Shown: piece after piece, positions 17,000 through 26,903 of the stretch
Position numbering within the stretch: position 1 is the first letter of the stretch
Layout: every line of letters starts with the position of its first letter
NCBI RefSeq assembly: GCF_937988725.1
Contig: NZ_CALKHS010000010.1
Span: 310,001 to 374,000, forward strand
Reading direction: 5' to 3'
Source of the DNA: an uncultured Castellaniella sp.
GTDB taxonomy: Bacteria > Pseudomonadota > Gammaproteobacteria > Burkholderiales > Burkholderiaceae_B
Length of the DNA: 64,000 nucleotides
Translations under genes and position numbers: made by a program
Notes under the pieces: model-generated
What the model saw: only the letters and a program-made list of their open reading frames with translations
Databases searched by the model: none
What the model was told of the DNA's origin: nothing

Positions 17000-18118
17000 A
17001 TGAAGTTCACGTTGCGCATCACCCCCGTCGTTCTGGCATTTGGCGCGCTGTCGCTGGCTGCTGGCGCTCATGCCGATACGCTGAAGATCGGCATCCCCCA
17101 GCCGATGACTGGCCCCAACACCCAGTATGGCGATCAGATCCAGGCTGGTGCGCTCACCGCCATCGATGCGCTCAACGCCGCGGGCGGTGTCAAGGGCATG
17201 AAGATCGAGCCCCTGCTGATCGATGACGGCTGCGAACCCAAGCAGGCGGTGCCGGCCGCCAACCGGGTGGTCAACTCCGGGGCGAAATTCGCCATCGCCC
17301 ACGCCTGCTCCGGCACGACCGTGCCGGCCGTCAACGTCTACGAACAGGAAGGCATCGTCGCCATCACCCCGGGCGCCACCTCGCCGCTGGTGACGGACAC
17401 GATCAAGCCGCACTTCTTCTTCCGCACCATCGGCCGCGACGACCAGCAAGGCCCGTTCGCCGCCGAATACATCGCCAAGGCGCTCAAGCCCAAGAAAGTC
17501 GCGATCCTGCACGACAAGCAGACCTACGGCTCGGGTGTCGCCACCCAGGTGCAGAAGACCTTGGAAAAGAACGGCGTGAACATCGCCATGTTCGAAGGCA
17601 TCAACGTGGGCGACAGCGACTATTCCGCCGTCATCTCCAAATTGAAGGCCCTGGGCCCCGACCTGATCTACTTCGGCGGCTACCACCCCGAACTGGGCCT
17701 GCTGCTGCGCCAGGCGCGCGAACAGGGCCTGGATACCCAGTTCATGGGCCCCGAAGGCGTCGCCAACAAGGACCTGGCCGCCATCGCCGGCCCGGCCGTC
17801 GACAAGCTGCTGGTGACCCTGCCCGCCGACTTCACCAAGCGCAAGGGCAACGAGCAGATCCTGGAAAACTTCAAGAAGTACAAGCGCAGCCCCGACGGCG
17901 CCTTCACCATGACGGCGTATGCCGCCATGCAGGTGCTGGCCGACAGCATCACCGCCGTGGGCGACGACCCCGCCAAAGTGGCCGACTACATGCACAGCCA
18001 CAGTTTTGACACCGGCATCGGCAAAGTCGATTACGATGCCAAGGGCGATCTGAAGCATTTTGAATTTGCCGTGTTCCGCTGGGACGCCAACGGCAATCTG
18101 ACCCAGATCCAGCCGTAA
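17000..18118 (+). CDS. livJ: Branched-chain amino acid ABC transporter periplasmic binding protein
   Basis: This periplasmic binding protein of 372 aa has the signal peptide MKFTLRITPVVLAFGALSLA ending at AHA, then DTLKIGIPQPMTGPNTQYGD. The conserved Cys pair of LivJ-type proteins is visible (DDGCEPKQ and AHACSGTT). It directly precedes livHMGF on the same strand, separated by a hairpin that may reduce downstream expression. It is closely related to the orphan protein at 10374-11495. The first upstream in-frame ATG (16928) would disrupt the signal peptide. Confidence 0.92.
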   Translation: MKFTLRITPVVLAFGALSLAAGAHADTLKIGIPQPMTGPNTQYGDQIQAGALTAIDALNAAGGVKGMKIEPLLIDDGCEPKQAVPAANRVVNSGAKFAIAHACSGTTVPAVNVYEQEGIVAITPGATSPLVTDTIKPHFFFRTIGRDDQQGPFAAEYIAKALKPKKVAILHDKQTYGSGVATQVQKTLEKNGVNIAMFEGINVGDSDYSAVISKLKALGPDLIYFGGYHPELGLLLRQAREQGLDTQFMGPEGVANKDLAAIAGPAVDKLLVTLPADFTKRKGNEQILENFKKYKRSPDGAFTMTAYAAMQVLADSITAVGDDPAKVADYMHSHSFDTGIGKVDYDAKGDLKHFEFAVFRWDANGNLTQIQP

Positions 18119-18127
18119 AGGCTCGGC

Positions 18128-18153
18128 GCCCCGGCAGCAGCCGGGGCTGTTTT
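18128..18153 (+). terminator. Attenuator-like hairpin between livJ and livH
   Basis: GCCCCGGC (18128-18135), loop AGCA and GCCGGGGC (18140-18147) are followed by TGTTTTCC. Such partial terminators between a binding-protein gene and its permease genes commonly set a high ratio of binding protein to membrane complex; that role is inferred here. Confidence 0.65.
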
Positions 18154-18203
18154 CCTGGCCGGGTCCCCGGGCCCGGCCGTCATCCTGCACATCCCCTGCC
18201 ATT

Positions 18204-19133
18204 ATGTCCGACTTGCTCCCCCTATTGACGCAACAGCTGTTCAACGGCTTGTCGCTGGGCGCGATCTACGCGCTGATTGCGATTGGCTACACCATGGTCT
18301 ACGGCATCATCGGCATGATCAATTTCGCCCATGGCGAGATCTACATGATCGGTGCCTATGTCGGCCTGGTGACTCTCTCGGCCATCGGCGTCAACAGCGG
18401 CCTGCCGCTGCCCGTCATGATCCTGATCATGCTGATCATGGCCATCCTGGTGACCGCCGTGTACGGCTACGCGGTTGAAAAGATCGCCTACGCTCCCTTG
18501 CGCAACAGCCCCCGGCTGGTGCCCCTGATTTCCGCCATCGGGATGTCGATCTTCCTGCAGAACTGGGTGGCCACGGGGCAGGGCGCCCGCGACATGGCCG
18601 TCCCGGCCCTGATCAGCGGATCCGTCGACTTCACCATCGGCCTGAGCAACTTCACCGTGACGGCGCCGTATTCCCGCATCCTGATCATCGTCGTGACCGT
18701 GCTGATGATGCTGGGCCTGACGCTCTTCATCAAGTATTCGCGCACCGGCCAGGCCTCGCGGGCCTGCTCCCAGGACCTGCACATGGCCAATCTGCTGGGC
18801 ATCGACACCAGCCGGATCATTTCCTACACCTTCATGATCGGCGCCATGATGGCGGCCGTGGGCGGGGTGCTGATCGCCCTGGCCATCGGCAAGCTGAACC
18901 CCTTCATCGGTTTCATCGCCGGCATCAAGGCCTTCACCGCCGCCGTGCTGGGCGGCATCGGCAGCATTCCCGGCGCCATGCTGGGCGGCGTCCTGCTGGG
19001 GCTGGCGGAAACCTTCGCCGCGGCCTTCATTTCCTCGCAGTACAAGGACATCGTGGCCTTCCTGCTGCTGGTCTTCATCCTGATGTTCCGTCCGACGGGG
19101 CTGTTGGGCAAACCCGAGGTGGAAAAGGTCTGA
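18204..19133 (+). CDS. livH: Branched-chain amino acid ABC transporter permease LivH
   Basis: This inner-membrane permease of 309 aa has about eight hydrophobic helices. It opens with LLPLLTQQLFNGLSLGAIYA and carries the family hallmark GMINFAHGEIYMIGAYVG. The cytoplasmic ATPase-contact segment is around RACSQDLHMANLLGIDTSRI. Its TGA overlaps the livM ATG, so the two are coupled. Confidence 0.95.
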   Translation: MSDLLPLLTQQLFNGLSLGAIYALIAIGYTMVYGIIGMINFAHGEIYMIGAYVGLVTLSAIGVNSGLPLPVMILIMLIMAILVTAVYGYAVEKIAYAPLRNSPRLVPLISAIGMSIFLQNWVATGQGARDMAVPALISGSVDFTIGLSNFTVTAPYSRILIIVVTVLMMLGLTLFIKYSRTGQASRACSQDLHMANLLGIDTSRIISYTFMIGAMMAAVGGVLIALAIGKLNPFIGFIAGIKAFTAAVLGGIGSIPGAMLGGVLLGLAETFAAAFISSQYKDIVAFLLLVFILMFRPTGLLGKPEVEKV

Positions 19134-20359
19134 TGATGCACAACCTCAAGAACTCGCTGATCGCCGCCGTCATGGCCGGCGTCATCATCGCGCCGGTCTA
19201 TGGCCTGCAGATCCTGCGCCGCGGCCAGGAAACCTATCTGCAACCCGACTGGAAAATGATCATCGGCGGCATGCTGCTGGTCTTCCTGGTGCAGATGCTG
19301 CGCCCCCTGATCAAGCGCAGGAAGCCCGGCGGCAAGCCGCTGTTCACGCTGCCGACATTCTCCGACAAGGCGCGCCACAAAGCCATCATCGTGCTGGTGC
19401 TGTTCGCCGTGGTCTGGCCTTTCTTCACCGGCCGGGCCCAGGTGGACATCGCCACGCTGGTCCTGATCTACGTGATGCTGGGCCTGGGGCTGAACATCGT
19501 GGTCGGCTTCGCCGGCCTGCTGGACCTGGGTTTCGTGGGCTTCTACGCCACCGGCGCGTATACCTATGCGCTGCTGTACCATTGGGCGGGCTGGGGCTTC
19601 TGGGAAGCCCTGCCGTTCGCCGGCATGGTCTCGGCGATGTTCGGCTTCATCCTCGGGTTTCCGGTGCTGCGGCTGCGGGGCGATTATCTGGCCATCGTGA
19701 CGCTGGGCTTCGGTGAAATCATCCGGCTGATGCTGATCAACCTGTACAGCTTCACCGGCGGCCCGGACGGCATTTCTGGCATTCCCAAGCCGTCCTTCTT
19801 CGGCTACCAGATGGTGCGCCGCTCCATGGACGGGTCGCCCACCTTCCACGAGCTGATGGGCTGGTCCTTCAACAGCCAGGACGTGGTCACGTACCTGTAT
19901 CTGATGGCGCTGGTGCTGGTGCTGTTCACGCTGTATTTCACCAGCCGCCTGATCCGCATGCCGATCGGCCGCGCCTGGGAAGCCTTGCGCGAAGACGAGA
20001 TCGCCTGCCGATCGCTGGGCCTGAATCCGCGCAACATCAAACTGTCCGCCTTCACCATGGGCGCGATGTTCGCGGGCTTCGGCGGAGCGTTCTTCGCCGC
20101 CCGCCAGGGCCTGGTCAATCCCGAATCCTTCACCTTCATCGAGTCGGCCCTGATCCTGGCGATCGTGGTGCTGGGCGGCATGGGCTCGCAGCTGGGGGTC
20201 ATCCTGGCCGCCGTGCTGCTGACGGTCGTGCCCGAAATCGCCCGCGAATTCGCCGAATACCGCATGCTGATCTTCGGCCTGGTGATGGTGGTCATGATGG
20301 TGTGGCGCCCGCAGGGCCTGCTGCCGGTGAAACGTCCGCAAGTGGAATTGGAATCATGA
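19133..20359 (+). CDS. livM: Branched-chain amino acid ABC transporter permease LivM
   Basis: This partner permease of 408 aa has a long N-terminal region before the core, as in LivM. The hallmark GLGLNIVVGFAGLLDLGFVG and the loop EDEIACRSLGLNPRNIKLSA are present. It begins at overlapping ATGATG (19133 or 19136) after livH and overlaps livG by four bases (ATGA). Confidence 0.95.
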   Translation: MMHNLKNSLIAAVMAGVIIAPVYGLQILRRGQETYLQPDWKMIIGGMLLVFLVQMLRPLIKRRKPGGKPLFTLPTFSDKARHKAIIVLVLFAVVWPFFTGRAQVDIATLVLIYVMLGLGLNIVVGFAGLLDLGFVGFYATGAYTYALLYHWAGWGFWEALPFAGMVSAMFGFILGFPVLRLRGDYLAIVTLGFGEIIRLMLINLYSFTGGPDGISGIPKPSFFGYQMVRRSMDGSPTFHELMGWSFNSQDVVTYLYLMALVLVLFTLYFTSRLIRMPIGRAWEALREDEIACRSLGLNPRNIKLSAFTMGAMFAGFGGAFFAARQGLVNPESFTFIESALILAIVVLGGMGSQLGVILAAVLLTVVPEIAREFAEYRMLIFGLVMVVMMVWRPQGLLPVKRPQVELES

Positions 20360-21116
20360 GTGAATCTTTGCTGGAAGTCAGCGGACTGACCATGCGCTTC
20401 GGCGGCCTGCTGGCCGTCGACCAGGTGGCATTCGAAGTCCGCAAGAACGAAGTCTTTGCCATCATCGGCCCCAACGGCGCGGGCAAGACGACGGTGTTCA
20501 ACTGCGTGGGGGGCTTCTACAAGCCCACCACCGGGACCATCACCATGGACGGCAAGCCCATCACGGGCCTGCCCAGCCACAAGGTCGCCCGCCACGGCCT
20601 GGTGCGCACGTTCCAGAACGTGCGCCTGTTCAAGAACCTGACGGTGCTGGAAAACCTGCTGGTGGCCCAGCACACCCTGATGCAGACCGGCCTGATCCAG
20701 GGCCTGCTGAAACTGCCGTCGTACCGGCATTCCGAAGCCGACGCGAAGAAACGCGCCGTCCAGTGGCTGGATTTCATGGACATCCGCCAGTATGCCAACC
20801 GGGAAGCCGGCAACCTGGCCTACGGGCACCAGCGGCGCCTGGAAATCGCCCGCTGCATGATCACCCAGCCGCGCCTGCTGATGCTGGACGAACCGGCCGC
20901 CGGCCTGAATCCCCAGGAAAAGCGCGACCTGTCGGCGCTGATCGACCAGCTGCGGCGCGAATATGGCGTCGCGGTGCTGCTGATCGAGCACGACATGAGC
21001 CTGATCATGGGGGTCTCGGACCGCATCCTGGTCATGGAACACGGCAAGCCCATCACCACGGGCCTGCCTCAGGAGGTCCGCACGGATCCCCGCGTCATCA
21101 AAGCTTATCTGGGGGA

Positions 21117-21120
<4 letters not shown>
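20356..21120 (+). CDS. livG: Branched-chain amino acid ABC transporter ATP-binding protein LivG
   Basis: This is an ATPase of 254 aa. Walker A is GPNGAGKTTVFNCVGGFYKP. It has the LivG-specific insert FQNVRLFKNLTVLENLLVAQ, a signature region LAYGHQRRLEIARC, and Walker B LLMLDEPAAGLNPQE. The start MSESLLEVSGLTMRFGG at 20356 overlaps the livM stop as ATGA. It is coupled to livF by another four-base overlap. Confidence 0.95.
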
Positions 21121-21824
<704 letters not shown>

Positions 21825-21850
21825 CCGCCGTTCGGGTCAGGATGGAAAAT

Positions 21851-21876
21851 CGCCCGGCCTTTGGCCGGGCGGTTTC
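21851..21876 (+). terminator. Terminator after livF
   Basis: CGCCCGGCC (21851-21859), loop TTT and GGCCGGGCG (21863-21871) form a perfect 9-bp stem followed by GTTTCTTTC. It separates livF from the convergent GST gene. Confidence 0.85.
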
Positions 21877-21878
21877 TT

Positions 21879-22490
21879 TCAGATCAGCCCTTGAGCCTTC
21901 AGCGCCGCCTGGACGCCGGGATCGGCCTGCATGCGCTGCTGGAACTTGCGCAGTTCCTCCATGCCGGGCAGGGTGATCTGCTTGGCGTCGGCCCACATCA
22001 GCAGCACGAACAGGTAGGGGTCGGCGATCGAGCGTTCGCCGGTCAGCCAGTCGCGGCCCTTCAGGCGATCGTTGACGATGGCGAACAGGCTTTTCAGCTT
22101 CTCGCCGGCCTTGGCGGCCAGGACCTTGGCAAAGGATTCATCGCCGCCGCTGAAGTAGGGTGCGCTGAACACCATGTTGAAGGTGCGATGCAGGTCGGAA
22201 TTGCACAGGCCGAGCCAGCGGCGGGTTTCCGCGCGGGCGCGGGGCGTGTCGCCCAGCAGCTTGGCCTCGGGATGCAGTTCGGCCAGATAGTCCAGGATGG
22301 CGGCGCTTTGCGTCAGCACGAAGTCGCCATCCACCAGGGTCGGCACGGCTCCCGCGGGATTCAGCTTCAGGTAGGCGGGCTCCTTGGTCTGCTCGCGAGT
22401 CAGGCGCTCGGTCTCGTAGGGCTTGCCGATCCATTCCAGAACGATATGCGTCGCCAGCGGGCAGGCGCCCGGAAAATAATAGAGTTTCAT
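21879..22490 (-). CDS. Glutathione S-transferase family protein
   Basis: This is a 203 aa cytosolic GST. The N-terminal thioredoxin fold is MKLYYFPGACPLATHIVLEW with the Ser/Cys-containing SPGACPLA-type active-site loop of beta-class GSTs (here PGACPLA). The glutathione-binding NPAGAVPTLVDGD and LTQSAAILDYLAE segments follow, then an alpha-helical C-domain. I start at 22490 because the family begins MKLYY. Beta-class GSTs detoxify electrophiles or act in aromatic degradation; the substrate is unknown. It faces livF. Confidence 0.88.
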   Translation of the reverse strand: MKLYYFPGACPLATHIVLEWIGKPYETERLTREQTKEPAYLKLNPAGAVPTLVDGDFVLTQSAAILDYLAELHPEAKLLGDTPRARAETRRWLGLCNSDLHRTFNMVFSAPYFSGGDESFAKVLAAKAGEKLKSLFAIVNDRLKGRDWLTGERSIADPYLFVLLMWADAKQITLPGMEELRKFQQRMQADPGVQAALKAQGLI

Positions 22491-22618
22491 AAAGCTTCCG
22501 ACCAAAAAAAGGGGTTCAGGATGTCAGGGCTGTTATACCACCGCGGCCCCGGCTCAGGGCGTCCGCTTAGAGTAGACTAGGGTTCTCTGAATACGGAACA
22601 CTCATTCAAAGGCCCCCC

Positions 22619-23593
22619 ATGGACCCTCTGCGCATCGTCTTCCTGGATCGAGATACCCTGCCGGCCTCCATCGACATCCCGGCGCCGGCGGTGCCGCACG
22701 AATGGGTGGCCCATGCGCGGACCCGTCCGGACCAGGTGGCGGAGCGTATCCTGGATGCGGACATCATCATCACCAACAAAGTCGCCCTGACCGCGGACGT
22801 GCTGCAGCAGGCGCCGCGCCTGCGCATGGTGGCCCTGGCCGCCACCGGCACGGACAACGTCGATCTGGACGCCTGCAACCAGCGCCGCATCATCGTGTCC
22901 AACGTGCGCGACTACGCCGTTCACACCGTGCCCGAACACACCTTCGCCCTGATGCTGGCCCTGCGGCGCAACCTGCTGGCCTATCGCCAGTCGGTGGCCG
23001 ACGGGCGCTGGCACGAAAGCGGCCAGTTCTGCTATTTCGATTTTCCCGTGCGCGACCTCGCGGGGTCCACCCTGGGCATCATCGGACGCGGTGCCCTGGG
23101 CGAAGCCGTCGCCGAAATCGCCCGGGCGTTCGACATGCGCGTGCAGTTCGCCGCCCGCAGGGACGCCGGATCGCCCGTCGAGGACTACACCTCGTTCACC
23201 CACGTGCTGCGCACCAGCGACGTGATCAGCCTGCATTGTCCGCTCAACGACCAGACCCGCGGCATGATCGGCGCCGCCGAATTCGCCCTGATGGACCGCA
23301 AGCCCCTGCTGATCAACACGGCCCGGGGCGGCCTGGTCGACGAACAGGCGCTGGAACACGCGCTGCAGACCGGCCAGATCAGCGGCGCGGGGTTCGACGT
23401 CGCCACGCGGGAACCGCCTCCGCCCGATCATCCGATCCTGCGGCTGCTGCGCTTTCCCAACTTCATCCTGACGCCGCACGTGGCATGGGCCAGCGAAGAA
23501 GCCATCCGCGCCATGGCCCACCAGGTGCGCGACAACATCGAAGCCTTCTGCCGCGACGCGCCGCGCAACGTCGTGGCCGGCTTCCATGGCTGA
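22619..23593 (+). CDS. D-2-hydroxyacid dehydrogenase (glycerate dehydrogenase/hydroxypyruvate reductase type)
   Basis: This NAD(P)-dependent oxidoreductase of 324 aa resembles HprA. It has the cofactor motif LGIIGRGALGEAV at about 155-168 and the catalytic Arg in INTARGGLVDE. The catalytic Glu lies near ATREPPPPDHPIL and the catalytic His in LTPHVAWASEE. It lacks the extra C-terminal domain of PdxB (about 380 aa). Epd-like and fumC genes follow on the same strand, the first after 65 bases. Glycerate/hydroxypyruvate is the likely substrate pair, but erythronate-4-phosphate cannot be excluded given the Epd neighbour. Confidence 0.85.
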   Translation: MDPLRIVFLDRDTLPASIDIPAPAVPHEWVAHARTRPDQVAERILDADIIITNKVALTADVLQQAPRLRMVALAATGTDNVDLDACNQRRIIVSNVRDYAVHTVPEHTFALMLALRRNLLAYRQSVADGRWHESGQFCYFDFPVRDLAGSTLGIIGRGALGEAVAEIARAFDMRVQFAARRDAGSPVEDYTSFTHVLRTSDVISLHCPLNDQTRGMIGAAEFALMDRKPLLINTARGGLVDEQALEHALQTGQISGAGFDVATREPPPPDHPILRLLRFPNFILTPHVAWASEEAIRAMAHQVRDNIEAFCRDAPRNVVAGFHG

Positions 23594-23658
23594 ACACCTC
23601 ATCGGGGGCGGGCGCGCCGGCGTCCGCCTCGCTTGCCTCTAGGATTGGATCGAAACCC

Positions 23659-24696
23659 ATGTCTTTGCCTTTACGATTGGCCATCAACGGTTATGGCCGC
23701 ATCGGACGCTGCGTGCTGCGGGCCTGGATGGAATCCGGCGATCCGGACGCGATCCAGATCGTCGCCATCAACGAACCCGCCGATCTCGAGTCCATGGCCT
23801 ACCTGACCCGCTTCGATTCCACCCACGGCGTGTTTCCGGGCGAGGTGCGGACCCTCGACGGCGGCCTGAGGATACAGGGGCGCGACATTCCGGTCTTCCA
23901 CACCCGCGAACCCGCCGGCGCGCCCTGGGGGGAACTGGGCCTGGACCTGCTGCTGGAGTGTTCCGGCATCTATGGCACCCGCGCAAGCCTGCAGGGCTTC
24001 CTGGACTCGGGCTGCCCGCGCGTGCTGGTGTCCAATCCCGGGCAGAGCGCCGCCGACGTGGAAGCCACCATCGTCCACGGCATCAATGACGCCGATCTGC
24101 GCGCCGACCAGCGCATCGTCTCGGCGGCATCCTGCACGACCAACGCCATCGTGCCGGTGCTGGATCTGCTGGACCGCCGCCTGGGCGTGAAGAGCGCCTT
24201 CCTGACCACGCTGCATTCCGTCATGAACGACCAGCCCATGATCGACGGCTACCACCATTCCGATCTGCGGCGCACGCGTTCCGCCATGCAGTCCATCGTG
24301 CCGGTGACGACGGGCCTGGCCCAGGGCGTGGAACGCCTGTTGCCGCAGCTGGCCGGCTGCATCCAGGCCAAGGCCGTCCGGGTGCCGATCCTGAACGTCT
24401 CGGCCATCGACCTGACCGTCAACCTGGCGCAGGCGACCTCGGTCGACGCCCTGAACGACTTGCTGGCGCAGGCCGCCCAGGCCTGCCCGCATCTTCTGGC
24501 CTGCACCCGCCAGCCGCATGCCTCCGTCGACTTCAACCACGACGCGCATTCCGCGATCCTGGACCTGGGGCAGACGCGGGTGAACAACGGGCATTTTGCC
24601 AATCTGCTGGTCTGGTTCGACAATGAATGGGGCTTTGCCAACCGCATGCTGGACATCGCCCGGATCTGGGCGGACCTCTTCAGACCGGCGCACTAA
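23659..24696 (+). CDS. epd: Erythrose-4-phosphate dehydrogenase-like (GAPDH superfamily)
   Basis: This 345 aa NAD-dependent phosphorylating dehydrogenase starts MSLPLRLAINGYGRIGRCVL. The catalytic Cys is C159 in ASCTTNAIVP. Several segments follow E. coli Epd rather than canonical GapA: LHSVMNDQPMIDGYHHSDLR, ASVDFNHDAHSAILDLGQTR and LVWFDNEWGFANRMLD. Epd oxidises erythrose-4-phosphate to 4-phosphoerythronate, the first step of the DXP-dependent PLP pathway. A role as a second GAPDH remains possible. The start follows an unremarkable spacer after the upstream dehydrogenase. Confidence 0.78.
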   Translation: MSLPLRLAINGYGRIGRCVLRAWMESGDPDAIQIVAINEPADLESMAYLTRFDSTHGVFPGEVRTLDGGLRIQGRDIPVFHTREPAGAPWGELGLDLLLECSGIYGTRASLQGFLDSGCPRVLVSNPGQSAADVEATIVHGINDADLRADQRIVSAASCTTNAIVPVLDLLDRRLGVKSAFLTTLHSVMNDQPMIDGYHHSDLRRTRSAMQSIVPVTTGLAQGVERLLPQLAGCIQAKAVRVPILNVSAIDLTVNLAQATSVDALNDLLAQAAQACPHLLACTRQPHASVDFNHDAHSAILDLGQTRVNNGHFANLLVWFDNEWGFANRMLDIARIWADLFRPAH

Positions 24697-24730
24697 ATTT
24701 TTCCATCGAAACGATAAGGAGCTCGACATC

Positions 24731-26134
24731 ATGGCTGACAGCCGCACCGAAACCGATTCCATGGGGGCGATCGAAGTCCCCGCTGCGCATTACTGGGGCG
24801 CCCAGACGCAGCGGTCCATCCAGAATTTCCCGATCGGCGTGGATCGCTTCCGCTGGCAGGCCCCCATCATCCACGCGCTGGGCGTGCTCAAGAAGGCGGC
24901 GGCCCAGGCCAACGCCGAACTGGGCGAGCTGCCGGCCGACATCGGCAACCTGATCGTGCGGGCCGCCGACGAAGTCATCGAAGGCAAGCTGAACGCGGAA
25001 TTCCCGCTGGTCGTCTTCCAGACCGGCTCGGGCACGCAGTCCAACATGAACGCCAATGAAGTCATCGCCAACCGCGCGATCGAACTGGCGGGCGGCGTCG
25101 TCGGCAGCAAGGCCCCGGTGCATCCCAACGACCACGTCAATCGCGGCCAGTCGTCCAACGACACGTTCCCGACCGCCATGCACATCGCGGTGGCCACCGA
25201 ACTGGCCCGGCATTTCTTCCCGGCGGTCGGCCGGCTGCGCGCCACGCTGGACGCCAAGGCCAAGGCCTACCAGAACATCGTCAAGACCGGCCGCACTCAC
25301 CTGCAGGACGCCACGCCCATCACGCTGGGGCAGGAGATCAGCGCCTGGGTGGCCCAGCTGGACTTCGCGCTGGATGCCGTCCAGGCGGCGCTGCCGGGCG
25401 TGTACGACCTGGCCATCGGCGGCACGGCCGTCGGCACCGGCCTGAACGCCCATCCGCGCTTCGGCGAACTGGCCGCCGCCCGCATCTCCGACATCACCGG
25501 ACTGCCGTTTCGCAGCGCCGCCAACAAATTCTTCGCCCTGTCGGCCCATGACGCCCTGGTCAGCCTGTCGGCGGCTCTGCGCACGCTGGCCGGCGCCCTG
25601 ATGAAGATCGCCAACGACGTGCGCTGGCTGGCCAGCGGTCCGCGCTGCGGCATCGGCGAACTGGTCATCCCGGAAAACGAACCCGGTTCCTCCATCATGC
25701 CGGGCAAGGTCAACCCGACCCAATGCGAAGCCATGACCATGGTCTGCGTCCAGGTGTACGGCAACGACGCCGCGGTGGCCTTCGCCGGGTCCCAGGGCAA
25801 CTTCCAGCTGAACGTCTACAAGCCCGTCATGGTGCACAACGTGCTGGAAAGCATCGGGCTGCTGGCCGACGCCTGCCTGTCCTTCGACGAGCACTGCGCC
25901 GTCGGGATCGAGCCCAACACGGACCGCATCGAACAGAACCTGGAAAAGAACCTGATGCTGGTCACCGCCCTGAATCGCCACATCGGCTACGACAAGGCGG
26001 CCGCCATCGCCAAGAAGGCCCACAAAGAGCACAGCACCTTGCGTCAGGCCGCGCTGGCGCTGGGCTTCCTGACGGATGCGCAGTACGATGAATGGATCGT
26101 CCCCCTGGATATGACCCATCCCAGCAAAGGCTGA
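24731..26134 (+). CDS. fumC: Class II fumarate hydratase
   Basis: This oxygen-stable TCA-cycle fumarase of 467 aa (usual length) contains the superfamily signature GSSIMPGKVNP, the substrate-binding QTGSGTQSNMNANEV and HPNDHVNRGQSSNDTFPT, and TGRTHLQDATPI. The ATG at 24731 is preceded by AAGGAG. Upstream in-frame codons overlap the epd end and are not used. It is iron-independent, unlike class I fumarases, which fits a genome with attention to iron limitation and peroxide. Confidence 0.96.
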   Translation: MADSRTETDSMGAIEVPAAHYWGAQTQRSIQNFPIGVDRFRWQAPIIHALGVLKKAAAQANAELGELPADIGNLIVRAADEVIEGKLNAEFPLVVFQTGSGTQSNMNANEVIANRAIELAGGVVGSKAPVHPNDHVNRGQSSNDTFPTAMHIAVATELARHFFPAVGRLRATLDAKAKAYQNIVKTGRTHLQDATPITLGQEISAWVAQLDFALDAVQAALPGVYDLAIGGTAVGTGLNAHPRFGELAAARISDITGLPFRSAANKFFALSAHDALVSLSAALRTLAGALMKIANDVRWLASGPRCGIGELVIPENEPGSSIMPGKVNPTQCEAMTMVCVQVYGNDAAVAFAGSQGNFQLNVYKPVMVHNVLESIGLLADACLSFDEHCAVGIEPNTDRIEQNLEKNLMLVTALNRHIGYDKAAAIAKKAHKEHSTLRQAALALGFLTDAQYDEWIVPLDMTHPSKG

Positions 26135-26137
26135 ACC

Positions 26138-26509
26138 ATGACCACCCCTGTGCAGATCAAGCGCGCCTATGAATCGCCGGCCGACAGCGACGGCCTGCGG
26201 GTGCTGGTGGACCGCTTGTGGCCCAGGGGCCTGTCCAAGGCTTCGTTCAAGCACGATCTCTGGTGCAAGGACCTGGCGCCCAGCGCCGATCTGCGCACCT
26301 GGTTCGGGCACAAGCCCGAACGCTGGGAACAGTTCCGCCGCGACTACACGGCGGAACTGCGGGCCGACGCGGCCCAGGGCCTGATGGACGAGATCCTGTC
26401 GACGGCCGGGGGCCGCAGGATCACGCTGTTGTACGGCGCCCGGGATACCGAACACAATCAGGCGGTCGTGCTGGCGCAGGTGCTGGCGGACCGCGCCCGG
26501 CGCCACTAG
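26138..26509 (+). CDS. DUF488 family protein
   Basis: This 123 aa cytosolic protein has the family hallmarks LVDRLWPRGLSK near residue 25 and WCKDLAPSADLRTWFGHKPERW. It ends with a strand of the RITLLYGARDTEHNQAVVL type. Function is unknown in the family. It begins three bases after fumC and may be co-transcribed with it, although no functional tie is visible. Confidence 0.85.
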   Translation: MTTPVQIKRAYESPADSDGLRVLVDRLWPRGLSKASFKHDLWCKDLAPSADLRTWFGHKPERWEQFRRDYTAELRADAAQGLMDEILSTAGGRRITLLYGARDTEHNQAVVLAQVLADRARRH

Positions 26510-26573
26510 GGGCGGCGCGACCGCCCCCAATCATCGACTGTCCGCCGTCGGGGCGGGCAGGGCAGGAGAACGC

Positions 26574-26903
26574 ATGCTGCTGGTCTATTTCGGGGCGCAA
26601 TCGGCCTGGGCGCTGGGCTTGCTGGGCCTGGTGCTGCTGCTGGCCGTGTTCATCGCCATCCAGGCCCATCGCAGCCGCGCGCAAGGCGGCAATGAAGAGC
26701 TGCCCGGCATGCTGGGCGAAGTCACCGAGCCGTCCGACGCGCGGGGAAAATCCTGGGCGCTGGTGCGGGGCGAAGTCTGGCAGGTGCAGTGCAAAGTCCC
26801 GCTGCGCCCGGGACAGACCGTCAGGGTCGTGCGGGCCCGGGGGCTGACGCTGCAGGTGGAACTGGTGGCGGACAGTGATGTTTCCTTAGGAGAATCCACA
26901 TGA
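26574..26903 (+). CDS. NfeD-like membrane protein (short form)
   Basis: This 109 aa protein has one or two N-terminal hydrophobic segments (about residues 5-35, SAWALGLLGLVLLLAVFIAI) and then a small beta-rich OB-like domain (GMLGEVTEPSDARGKSWALV and WQVQCKVPLRPGQTVRVVRA). NfeD proteins partner SPFH proteins and this gene overlaps the following slipin by four bases. It lacks the ClpP-like protease domain of long NfeD. Confidence 0.8.
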   Translation: MLLVYFGAQSAWALGLLGLVLLLAVFIAIQAHRSRAQGGNEELPGMLGEVTEPSDARGKSWALVRGEVWQVQCKVPLRPGQTVRVVRARGLTLQVELVADSDVSLGEST

